A DNA stretch of 5,086 nucleotides. Origin: Planctomycetota bacterium. Lineage in GTDB: Bacteria > Planctomycetota > Brocadiia > Brocadiales > Bathyanammoxibiaceae. Positions 1 through 5,086 of the stretch are shown piece after piece (the stretch's first letter is position 1; every line of letters begins with the position of its first letter). The notes under the pieces were generated by a model. The model saw nothing but the letters and a program-made list of their open reading frames with translations, did not search any database and had not been told where the DNA came from. A program made the translations under genes and the position numbers. Location of the stretch: contig JAUVQR010000130.1 of NCBI GenBank assembly GCA_030598065.1, positions 1 to 5,086 on the forward strand, read 5' to 3'.

Positions 1-1590
1 GGAGCCGTCCTCCTCCTGGTTCTTTTTGAGGAACGCAACCGCCCTGATCACGGACCCATGGTTTACGTCAAATCCCACCCTGCCGAACCAGTCAAGGCAC
101 CTGCCGGTGACGTCACTGGTGGAGGGGTCCAGAATCGCGCCAAAATCGGCAAACGGTATGTGATTCAGGAATTCCTTGTTATTATCCTTGTCAAAGGCGC
201 CCCAGCCCCCGTCACCGCACTGCATACCCAGCAGCCAATTCGTACCCCTCAGCAGCGCGGCCTCCTTGCCGACCCCCGCTACCAGCGCGATACGCTGAAG
301 ACCCATCATTACAGCGGCAGAGTCGTCCGTATCCGGAAACCATTCGCAGGCGTACTCGAAATACCAGCCGCTCGGCTCCACCTTGGGGTTCTTTATGCAC
401 CAGTCCCCGTAGTTACGGACCTCTTTACTTAGGAGCCATCTGCCGGCCTTGATAAGCTGAGGATGTTCCTTGTTCAGCCCGGAATCGTGCAGCGCTATCA
501 CCGTCCAGCCCGTGTCCCATACCGGCGACGTGCAGGGCTGCATACGAAGACTATCCTCTTCCTCTATCTTAAGTAGCTCTACTTCACGGAGTTGTCTCTG
601 CATCTCCGGGTGGTCATTGGAATAACCCAGCGCCTTCAGGGCAAATATGGTGTTTATAATACCCGGCCATATGGCGCCAAGACCCGCCGACTTCTCCTGA
701 CGCGATATGACCCAGCGAGTGGCCTTCTTCACCGCAAGTTCCCTGAGCCAGTGTATGGGCCGTCTCTGGTACCGCTTGAAGAAATGGTCTATGTTTATAA
801 AGAAGTTGTACCAGGTCAGGGCGGGCCTCTCCCAGTCTATATGGTCTTTAGCGCTTTGCCTGGGTTCCGCGTAAAGCTCGTCCATGTTGAAACCGACGTC
901 TACCCTGTAGTTGCGCGCCTGTACGATAGTGAGGGGGACGACTATACACCTTGACCAGTATGACATCTCGTATATGCTGAACGGAAGGATGGTAGGAAGG
1001 AGTATCGCCTCCACCGGCGTGGCCGGCGCCCACTTTGGGTCGAGCTGTTTGAAGATAGAGAGATATATCTTCATAAAGGCGTTGCACTCCATAATCCCGC
1101 CAAGCCCGATGATGCACTCCCTGACCTCCTTCATAAAGGGCTCATCGGGAGAATATCCGACAAGCCTGAGCGCAAAATACGCCTTTACAGAGGCGCTGAC
1201 CTCACTGGGGCCGTTGGCGTACAGGTTCCACCCGCCGTCAGGGCACCGCTTGCTGAGGATGTAGTTTGCCGCCTTCCTCTGCTGGACGGCATCCACCTCA
1301 CCGCCTGATGCCGCCAGGGAGTGCATCATCAGGATGTAATCAGCGGTAAGGGTCGCATCGGCCTCCAGCTCCCCCACCCAGTGACCGTCCGGCTTTTGAG
1401 TACCCAGAAAGAAGCTCTGGGTCTTTTGAATGGCCTTTTCCAGGGCCGAAGCGGGCGTTTCGGGGAGGAAATCTTTGGGCACATTATACGCAAACCTGTC
1501 CAGAACGGCCCGCGGGATGGTGCCGTTCGAGCCGACGCCTTGCCAGCGCATGCTAATTCTATCAAGTAATCCAGGATTCAGGTCGTCCAT
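1..1590 (-). CDS. shc: Squalene-hopene cyclase, 3' end beyond the window
   Basis: This protein would cyclise squalene to hopene, the first committed step to hopanoids, as a monotopic enzyme on the cytoplasmic membrane. The frame is open for 530 codons from ATG 1590 to the window edge. Family members run about 630-720 residues, so the C-terminal part is missing. The catalytic DxDD motif is D420-T-D-D423 inside WFPDTDDSA, where serine replaces the usual threonine. QW-type repeats occur near residues 52-71, 105-121, 381-397 and 448-463, and another begins at 516. The family blocks EMSYWSR (208-214) and SPVWDTGW (355-362) are also present. The stretch SAGLGAIWP (301-309) has Leu304 where the Alicyclobacillus enzyme appears to have a tryptophan; this may be normal in other lineages. 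I chose ATG 1590 because it keeps the whole N-terminus; Met14 (ATG 1551) is the alternative. Neither start has a clear Shine-Dalgarno sequence. No other hopanoid gene is visible. The family call is firm, but the exact cyclisation product is inferred. Confidence 0.95.
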   Translation of the reverse strand, partial: MDDLNPGLLDRISMRWQGVGSNGTIPRAVLDRFAYNVPKDFLPETPASALEKAIQKTQSFFLGTQKPDGHWVGELEADATLTADYILMMHSLAASGGEVDAVQQRKAANYILSKRCPDGGWNLYANGPSEVSASVKAYFALRLVGYSPDEPFMKEVRECIIGLGGIMECNAFMKIYLSIFKQLDPKWAPATPVEAILLPTILPFSIYEMSYWSRCIVVPLTIVQARNYRVDVGFNMDELYAEPRQSAKDHIDWERPALTWYNFFINIDHFFKRYQRRPIHWLRELAVKKATRWVISRQEKSAGLGAIWPGIINTIFALKALGYSNDHPEMQRQLREVELLKIEEEDSLRMQPCTSPVWDTGWTVIALHDSGLNKEHPQLIKAGRWLLSKEVRNYGDWCIKNPKVEPSGWYFEYACEWFPDTDDSAAVMMGLQRIALVAGVGKEAALLRGTNWLLGMQCGDGGWGAFDKDNNKEFLNHIPFADFGAILDPSTSDVTGRCLDWFGRVGFDVNHGSVIRAVAFLKKNQEEDGS

Positions 1591-1598
1591 GATGCAGT

Positions 1599-1627
1599 AG
1601 TATAAAAAACACGTGAGAAAAAATCAA
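1599..1627 (-). promoter_or_regulatory. Sigma-70-like promoter for the squalene-hopene cyclase gene
   Basis: On the minus strand a -35 box TTGATT (1627-1622) is separated by exactly 17 bases from a -10 box TATACT (1604-1599), which matches the TATAAT consensus at five of six positions. Transcription would be expected to start around 1593-1591, directly before ATG 1590. The spacer contains the palindrome CACGTG (1610-1615). This implies that the cyclase has its own promoter, separate from the upstream membrane-protein genes. The call rests on motif and spacing only. Confidence 0.55.
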
Positions 1628-1634
1628 GGCTGAG

Positions 1635-1687
1635 AAAAGACCACAAAACGGGTATTACCCTTCATCTCCCCCTCTTCAAGGGTCTTT
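1635..1687 (-). terminator. Possible weak terminator after the second small membrane-protein gene
   Basis: Just after the stop codon at 1694, AAAGACC (1687-1681) can pair with GGTCTTT (1642-1636), enclosing a short hairpin GGGT-AAT-ACCC (1660-1650). T-rich sequence follows each stem (GTTTTG, then TTTTCTC). The stems are short and the U tracts are interrupted, so this is a weak candidate for a factor-independent terminator. Its position between the membrane-protein gene and the cyclase promoter fits that role. Confidence 0.3.
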
Positions 1688-1693
1688 GCCCGT

Positions 1694-1987
1694 CTATGCC
1701 ATGAACGCGCTTATGGCGTCCAGTGTCATCCATATCTTCATGGCAACATATATAATACCGGCTATGTAAACACTAAAGTCGGCCAGACCTACAAGACCCA
1801 CGGCCGCCAGTATCGCTATTATAAAAGGAATAGCAATAGAAATACCCAGGGCGGCGCAAGCGCCCGACCTGTAATACGGGTAAGGCCATAAGAACAACAG
1901 ATTGGCGAGCCCCGGAAACGGTGTCAGCCAGGTAACGAGTATCATTATAAGGAACTTACCGAACCCTACGTTATTCGCCCTTCCCAT
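1694..1987 (-). CDS. Small hydrophobic membrane protein, paralogue copy 2 (unknown function)
   Basis: I do not recognise this 97-residue protein. It is mostly hydrophobic, and I read three likely membrane segments at about residues 11-34, 45-66 and 71-88. A proline-rich kink (TWLTPFPG, 19-26) and an aromatic cluster (WPYPYYRSG, 34-42) follow the first half. A conserved tail, AMKIWMTLDA (82-91), keeps Lys84, Trp86 and Asp90 in common with its neighbour. There is no signal-peptidase site or catalytic motif that I can name. The start is well supported: GGAGG lies six bases before the ATG. It is a tandem duplicate of the gene at 2072-2365. Residues 1-43 match at 42 positions, whereas residues 44-97 match at about 28 of 54. 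It lies between its paralogue and the squalene-hopene cyclase gene, but a link to hopanoids would be a guess. Confidence 0.85.
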   Translation of the reverse strand: MGRANNVGFGKFLIMILVTWLTPFPGLANLLFLWPYPYYRSGACAALGISIAIPFIIAILAAVGLVGLADFSVYIAGIIYVAMKIWMTLDAISAFMA

Positions 1988-1992
1988 CTAAC
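1923..1992 (-). repeat. 70-bp perfect direct repeat, copy 2 (paired with 2301-2370)
   Basis: By eye this block is identical, base for base, to 2301-2370, 378 bases away. It covers the first 21 codons of the small membrane-protein gene, part of codon 22 and five bases before the ATG, so every synonymous site in it is conserved. Immediately beyond it, in codons 22-43, about a dozen of 61 bases differ although the protein stays almost the same. Confidence 0.9.
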
Positions 1993-2071
1993 GCCTCCGG
2001 TCCTTGTGAAGTGCAGTGAAGTGCCTGTTGTATTGCCCCTGAGACCTTTTCACCCTCATATTCAAGTGTCT
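1988..2071 (-). other. 84-base gap between the paralogous membrane-protein genes
   Basis: On the minus strand this gap holds the Shine-Dalgarno sequence of the downstream gene (GGAGG, 1998-1994). It also holds a stretch next to the preceding stop codon (about 2071-2045) that resembles the sequence after the other paralogue's stop (about 1685-1658). Both carry an AGAC-CTTGAA core, so the duplication probably included 3' flanking DNA. I see no convincing promoter, and the two genes are probably co-transcribed. Confidence 0.5.
2007..2025. repeat. Tandem 10-bp direct repeat upstream of the second membrane-protein gene
   Basis: On the plus strand GTGAAGTGCA is followed directly by GTGAAGTGC, giving two adjacent near-complete copies. 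It lies 20-38 bases before the ATG at 1987 in the gap between the paralogues. Two helical-turn-spaced half-sites could bind a regulator, or the repeat may be simple slippage. The other paralogue lacks a matching copy at this position. Confidence 0.6.
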
Positions 2072-2365
2072 CTATCTTATGAAGGCGTTTACGGCATCAA
2101 GCGTCATCCATACCTTCATTGCGATGATAATCACGACCGCGATAATAAAACTCAGGTCAGCCAGGGCTACCAGCCCGACCCCCGTCAGTACAGATATCAC
2201 AATGTAACAAACAACCGAAATGCCTATGGCGGTAATCGCGCCTGACCTGTAATAGGGATAAGGCCATAAGAAGAACAGGTTGGCCAGTCCCGGAAAAGGC
2301 GTCAGCCAGGTAACGAGTATCATTATAAGGAACTTACCGAACCCTACGTTATTCGCCCTTCCCAT
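2072..2365 (-). CDS. Small hydrophobic membrane protein, paralogue copy 1 (unknown function)
   Basis: This 97-residue protein is the upstream member of the tandem pair, and I do not recognise its family. Its layout matches copy 2. A nearly invariant N-terminal half (residues 1-43; only residue 31 differs, Phe here and Leu there) contains a first membrane segment with a TPFPG kink and the WPYPYYRSG cluster. Two further hydrophobic stretches follow, at about residues 45-68 and 71-88. The tail reads AMKVWMTLDA (82-91) and the last residues are FIR. The C-terminal half keeps small and acidic anchor positions such as Asp70 and Asp90, but most lipid-facing positions have changed among Ile, Val, Leu and Ala, which suggests real membrane helices under selection. 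The ribosome site is GGGGG six bases before the ATG, weaker than the GGAGG of copy 2. The gene starts 213 bases after hisB. Confidence 0.85.
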   Translation of the reverse strand: MGRANNVGFGKFLIMILVTWLTPFPGLANLFFLWPYPYYRSGAITAIGISVVCYIVISVLTGVGLVALADLSFIIAVVIIIAMKVWMTLDAVNAFIR

Positions 2366-2370
2366 CTAAC
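2301..2370 (-). repeat. 70-bp perfect direct repeat, copy 1 (paired with 1923-1992)
   Basis: This is the other copy of the identical 70-bp block. It spans the five bases before the ATG and the first 65 bases of the coding region. Similarity continues less perfectly upstream into the ribosome-binding region (CCCCCGG here, CCTCCGG in the other copy, plus strand) and downstream through codon 43. Confidence 0.9.
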
Positions 2371-2578
2371 ACCCCCGGTTCTTAGTGTCCGAATCCTTCC
2401 GCCACTATCTTAGGTTGTGAACGCATGGATAACTTCGTCGGGGTATCCGCCAGAGGCAGATAACGTGTCCCTGTGAGTCTTAAACCCCTTCCCGTAGGGA
2501 TAATTTTCGCCTAGGCGAATCTCAGCCAAAGGCGGATCTGCCTCCGGCATGACACCTCCAGTGTGACATGAACTATCC
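2366..2578 (-). other. Structured gap between hisB and the membrane-protein pair
   Basis: This 213-base gap contrasts with the packed his genes. It contains several GC-rich inverted repeats built on a GCC-N2or3-GGC theme at 2449-2457, 2510-2516, 2525-2533 and 2540-2548. I found no open frame worth calling, no convincing -35/-10 pair for the downstream gene, and no hairpin followed by a clean T run. It may end or process the his transcript, act as a 5' leader for the membrane-protein genes, or contain a small palindromic intergenic repeat. Confidence 0.6.
2449..2548 (-). repeat. 13-bp imperfect inverted repeat, 74 bases apart
   Basis: The plus-strand arms are GCCAGAGGCAGAT (2449-2461) and ATCTGCCTCCGGC (2536-2548), which are reverse complements at 12 of 13 positions. 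In minus-strand RNA the single mismatch becomes a G-U pair, so all 13 positions could pair. The arm at 2536-2548 is also used by the local hairpin at 2525-2548, so the two helices exclude each other. Confidence 0.6.
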
Positions 2579-2582
2579 CTAC
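2494..2582 (-). other. Possible multi-branched RNA fold or palindromic repeat at the hisB stop codon
   Basis: In minus-strand RNA the perfect 9-bp inverted repeat GTAGGGATA (2582-2574) and TATCCCTAC (2502-2494) could close a four-way junction. Its three hairpins would be CATG..ACAC with GTGT-CATG (2570-2548, bulged, loop TGGAG), GCCGGAGGC with GCCTTTGGC (2548-2525, nine pairs including two G-U), and the perfect palindrome TTCGCCTAGGCGAA (2519-2506). The first two share the base at 2548, so one pair must open. The closing arm contains the hisB stop codon TAG. I do not recognise a known riboswitch class. It could equally be a REP-like DNA element or chance. Confidence 0.35.
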
Positions 2583-3163
2583 AGGACCCCCTTCGTAGAC
2601 GGCACGCCCTTGACCCTCTCGTCCAGACTTACCGCTCTCGCAAGGGCTTTAGCAAGGCCCTTAAATATGGCCTCCGCGACGTGGTGGCTATTGGTGCCGT
2701 ATGGCACGTTGACGTGGAGGTTGATTGCGGCGTTTATGCACAGTGCGTGCAGAAACTCCTCAACGAGTGGCGCGTCAAAGCCGCCTATCTTTTCCTTCGA
2801 GAGTGGTGAGTTAAACACGAGTGCGGGCCTTCCTCCAACGTCTACGGCCACGTTTGCGATTGCCTCCTGCATGGGGATGCTTGCGTCGCCAAAGCGCACT
2901 ATACCCTTCTTGTCCCCAAGCGCCTCCTTCAGGGCCTGTCCAAGGCATATGCCGACGTCCTCCACGGTGTGGTGGTCATCCACCTCGTGGTCGCCCTTCG
3001 CCGATACCTTCAGGTCAAACAGTCCGTGCCTCGAAAAGAGCTCCAGCATGTGGTCGAAAAACCCCACGCCGGTAGAGCCCTCGCAACGGCCCTCGCCGTC
3101 CAGTTCCAACGTCAGCCTTATTTCCGTCTCCTTGGTTTTTCTGACTATCTCCGACCTTCTCAT
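2579..3163 (-). CDS. hisB: Imidazoleglycerol-phosphate dehydratase (monofunctional HisB)
   Basis: This enzyme dehydrates imidazoleglycerol phosphate to imidazole-acetol phosphate, the step just before HisC, in the cytoplasm as a metal-dependent oligomer. From ATG 3163 it is 194 residues, the usual length for a stand-alone dehydratase, so the phosphatase domain of the enterobacterial fusion is absent. The hallmark histidine clusters are complete: GFFDHM (His38), DDHHTVED (His64, His65, Glu68) and NSHHVAEA (His160, His161, Glu164). The C-terminus ends in the typical VPSTKGVL. The usual PMDEA motif reads PMQEA, with Gln99 in place of aspartate. The frame extends upstream to ATG 3214, but those 17 extra residues are basic, unlike the family, and lie inside hisC, so ATG 3163 is preferred. 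It begins one base after the hisC stop and is probably translationally coupled to it, with GGGGA just upstream as a weak ribosome site. Its stop codon lies within an inverted repeat. Confidence 0.97.
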   Translation of the reverse strand: MRRSEIVRKTKETEIRLTLELDGEGRCEGSTGVGFFDHMLELFSRHGLFDLKVSAKGDHEVDDHHTVEDVGICLGQALKEALGDKKGIVRFGDASIPMQEAIANVAVDVGGRPALVFNSPLSKEKIGGFDAPLVEEFLHALCINAAINLHVNVPYGTNSHHVAEAIFKGLAKALARAVSLDERVKGVPSTKGVL

Positions 3164-3164
3164 T

Positions 3165-4235
3165 CTATTTCCCCGCGCCCTTCTCCGTCTCACATAACAG
3201 CTCGGACATGGCATCGAGCATGGTGTCTATCTCGGCCTTTGTACCGACGGATATCCGCACGCAATCCTCAAGCCCGCGGTAATTGATGTGTCTTATGAGT
3301 ATATTCTGCCGTCTTAACAGTTCGTATATCTCTCCGGCGGCAGTTACGTCCTTACACCGCACAAACACGAAATTCGCCTGAGAGGGATACACGAAGAAGC
3401 CCATCTCCCTGAGTGACTCGGAGAGGTAGCTCCTTATCTCCCTTATCTTGTTTACGTTTTCCTTCAGGTGTTGCTGGTCGTCCAGGGCCGCAACAGCGGC
3501 CGCCATGCTGAGCCGGTTGACGTTATAAGAGTCTTTCACCCTTATAAGTCCGTTTATAACCTCCTCCTGGGCGATGCAAAGACCCAGCCTCAATCCCGCC
3601 AGACTGTACGATTTTGACAACGTCCTCAATATTATAACGTTCGGGTTGTCCTCCACCAGTGACAGGCAGTTCGCGTCCGCAAAATCTACGTAGGCCTCGT
3701 CAATTACAAGCGCCCCGTCCACCCGTTTGGCCAGCCGTGCCACCTCATCGGGCCATACCATCGTCCCGGAAGGCGAGTTCGGGTTGCAAAGGAAGGTCAC
3801 CTTCGCGCCTTCCACCACTATGTCTTCCGGCAGTGAGAAATCCTCACCGAAGTTGACCTCCACCACCCGGGCGTCCTGTATATCCACCAGGACTTTATAC
3901 AAGAGATACGTCGGGTACGGGAATACCACCTTATCACCCGGTCCGGCAAACGCCCTTGTAATAATCCCCAACAACTCGTCGGAACCGTTACCCACCAGCA
4001 CCCTTTCCGGGCACGTACCGAACACCTCTGCGGCCTTTTTCCTGACCTCGGTGGCCATCGGTTCGGGGTAGAGTCTGAGACCCGTGCCGGCGGCCTCCTT
4101 AACGGCGGCCAGCACCTTCGGAGACGGCGGGAAAGGGTTTTCATTGGTATTAAGCTTTATGATACCCTCGTCCTGCGGCTGCTCGCCGGGTACGTAGCCC
4201 TCCATCCTCTCTATGTTGTCACGAAAAAGACTCAT
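3165..4235 (-). CDS. hisC: Histidinol-phosphate aminotransferase
   Basis: This is a PLP-dependent fold-type I aminotransferase of 356 residues, normal for HisC. It converts imidazole-acetol phosphate and glutamate to histidinol phosphate and 2-oxoglutarate. Visible family signatures, in order, are LNTNENPFPPSP (28-39), the cofactor-phosphate region NGSDE (83-87), CNPNSPSG with Asn151, VIDEAYVDF with Asp179 and Tyr182, TLSKSY with the Schiff-base Lys208, GLRLG with Arg216, and VRISVGT with Arg327, which should bind the substrate carboxylate. Its sequence class also contains CobD-like and aromatic aminotransferases, but its place between hisD and hisB makes HisC the clear choice. The ATG overlaps the hisD stop as ATGA, and GAGG lies 11 bases upstream of it, so translational coupling to hisD is likely. 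No residue expected for catalysis is missing. Confidence 0.97.
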   Translation of the reverse strand: MSLFRDNIERMEGYVPGEQPQDEGIIKLNTNENPFPPSPKVLAAVKEAAGTGLRLYPEPMATEVRKKAAEVFGTCPERVLVGNGSDELLGIITRAFAGPGDKVVFPYPTYLLYKVLVDIQDARVVEVNFGEDFSLPEDIVVEGAKVTFLCNPNSPSGTMVWPDEVARLAKRVDGALVIDEAYVDFADANCLSLVEDNPNVIILRTLSKSYSLAGLRLGLCIAQEEVINGLIRVKDSYNVNRLSMAAAVAALDDQQHLKENVNKIREIRSYLSESLREMGFFVYPSQANFVFVRCKDVTAAGEIYELLRRQNILIRHINYRGLEDCVRISVGTKAEIDTMLDAMSELLCETEKGAGK

Positions 4236-5086
4236 TTTAACCGCATCCTCACAGATTGTGCGTGGGCCGGGAGGCCCTCCGTCTCGGCCATAGTTATAAC
4301 GTCCGGGGCGGCTTCTATCAAGGCCTCCTTTGAATATGAGATTACGCTCGACCGCCTCATAAAGTCGTTTACCCCCAGGCCGGAGAAGAAACGCGCGGTA
4401 CCGCCCGTCGGCAAGACGTGTGAGGGTCCCGCTATATAATCTCCAACCGCCACCGGGGAAAAACTGCCCACGAATATCGTCCCGGCATGCCTGAGACGCG
4501 GCAGCATCGCCTCCGGGTCCTCCAGGTGCAGCGCAACGTGCTCAGGGGCGATTCCGTCTGCAATCTCCACCGCTTCATCCATGTCACCGGTCACGACCAT
4601 AATACCCAGGCTCTCAAGGGACCTTTCCGCAATCTCCTTGCTTGAGAGTTCTGTAAGCTGTTTGTTTATTTGCACTTGCACGTCTTCTGCCAACCGGCTC
4701 GACGGCGTTACCAGTATCGCCGCGCCCGGATGCTCAGCCTGAGACAACAGGTCTGACGCGATAAGCGCGGCGCCGGCCTTCTCGTCGGCCAACACCACCA
4801 CCTCGCTGGGACCGGCCAGCAGGTCTATGTCAACGTAGCCGTATACCTCCTTCTTTGCCATCGTGACGAAGACGTTTCCCGGCCCGACAATCTTGTCAAC
4901 CCTGGGCACCGTGCCGGTACCAAAGGCCATGGCTGCAATCGCCTGCACGCCGCCTATCTTGTATATCTCCTTAACGCCCGCCTCTCCGGCCGCCACAAGC
5001 CTCTCCGGTGAGACCTTTCCGTCCTTTCCGGGGGGTGTACACATAATGACCCTGTCAACGCCGGCGACGCGCGCGGGGACCGCACA
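4232..5086 (-). CDS. hisD: Histidinol dehydrogenase, 5' end beyond the window
   Basis: This zinc- and NAD-dependent enzyme performs the last two oxidations, histidinol to histidinal to histidine. The frame is open to the window edge. The Met at 5044 is internal, since the codons before it (5086-5045) encode a family-like stretch ending GVDRVI. About 284 residues are visible, and roughly 145 N-terminal residues should lie outside. Counting from the window edge, the four zinc ligands are all present: Gln116 and His119 in LLSQAEHP, Asp216 in VGDYIAGPSH, and His275 in GLPAHAQSVRMR. The catalytic Glu182-His183 pair sits in IAPEHVAL. GPGN and the LLAGPSEVVVLAD segment are also intact. The gene ends in TGA overlapping the hisC ATG. 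The operon promoter must lie further upstream, outside the window. Confidence 0.97.
   Translation of the reverse strand, partial: CAVPARVAGVDRVIMCTPPGKDGKVSPERLVAAGEAGVKEIYKIGGVQAIAAMAFGTGTVPRVDKIVGPGNVFVTMAKKEVYGYVDIDLLAGPSEVVVLADEKAGAALIASDLLSQAEHPGAAILVTPSSRLAEDVQVQINKQLTELSSKEIAERSLESLGIMVVTGDMDEAVEIADGIAPEHVALHLEDPEAMLPRLRHAGTIFVGSFSPVAVGDYIAGPSHVLPTGGTARFFSGLGVNDFMRRSSVISYSKEALIEAAPDVITMAETEGLPAHAQSVRMRLK

Noticed and set aside
58..1264. Several plus-strand open frames of 117-124 codons (for example 58-432, 592-954, 911-1264) and minus-strand frames such as 212-400 and 848-1117
   Set aside because: All overlap the continuous squalene-hopene cyclase frame, which carries real motifs. Their translations show no family signature.
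1..1590. A frameshifted or broken cyclase gene
   Set aside because: I translated all 530 codons from 1590 to 1. They stay in a single frame with no stop, and family motifs run in the correct order throughout.
2407..2435. A promoter for the membrane-protein pair using TAAGAT (2412-2407) as -10 box
   Set aside because: No acceptable -35 box is found at 16-18 bases. The best hexamers there match the consensus poorly.
2506..2519. Rho-independent terminator at the TTCGCCTAGGCGAA palindrome
   Set aside because: The stem is short and no T run follows on either strand: the minus strand continues AATTATCCC and the plus strand TCTCAGCC.
2568..3197. Open frame of 209 codons on the plus strand opposite hisB
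   Set aside because: It mirrors hisB, is serine- and proline-rich with no domain I recognise, and lies fully antisense to a protein with complete catalytic motifs.
3164..3214. An upstream start for hisB at ATG 3214
   Set aside because: The extra 17 residues are arginine-rich, overlap the end of hisC, and precede the normal N-terminus. ATG 3163, one base after the hisC stop, fits the family length.

Overview
All the genes I can support lie on the minus strand, so the window reads right to left. It looks like chromosomal DNA from a mid-GC, hopanoid-making bacterium. A monofunctional HisB, a hisD-hisC-hisB order, and frequent ATA (Ile) and AGG (Arg) codons would fit groups such as anammox-type Planctomycetes, Nitrospirota or former Deltaproteobacteria. 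That placement is inference and the sequence does not settle it.

Right part (5086 to 2579): a tightly packed histidine biosynthesis operon segment. It holds hisD (histidinol dehydrogenase, its 5' part outside the window), hisC (histidinol-phosphate aminotransferase) and hisB (imidazoleglycerol-phosphate dehydratase only, with no phosphatase domain). hisD and hisC overlap by ATGA, and hisC and hisB are one base apart, so they are probably co-transcribed and translationally coupled. HisB, HisC and HisD catalyse three late steps of the pathway: dehydration of imidazoleglycerol phosphate, transamination to histidinol phosphate, and oxidation of histidinol to histidine.

Middle (2578 to 1591): a 213-base gap rich in inverted repeats begins exactly at the hisB stop codon. 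It is followed by two tandem paralogous genes for 97-residue, very hydrophobic membrane proteins that I do not recognise. Their first 43 residues differ at one position, and a 70-bp block over the start codon is identical at the DNA level. Their C-terminal halves have drifted to about half identity. An 84-base gap separates the two genes and carries a short tandem repeat.

Left part (1590 to 1): the first 530 codons of a squalene-hopene cyclase, open from an ATG at 1590 to the window edge. It has the DxDD catalytic motif and several QW motifs. A good sigma-70-like promoter sits so close to this ATG that the mRNA would be nearly leaderless.

No RNA gene, CRISPR array, insertion sequence or plus-strand gene could be supported. 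The most interesting unexplained material is the paralogous membrane-protein pair and the structured segment just after hisB.
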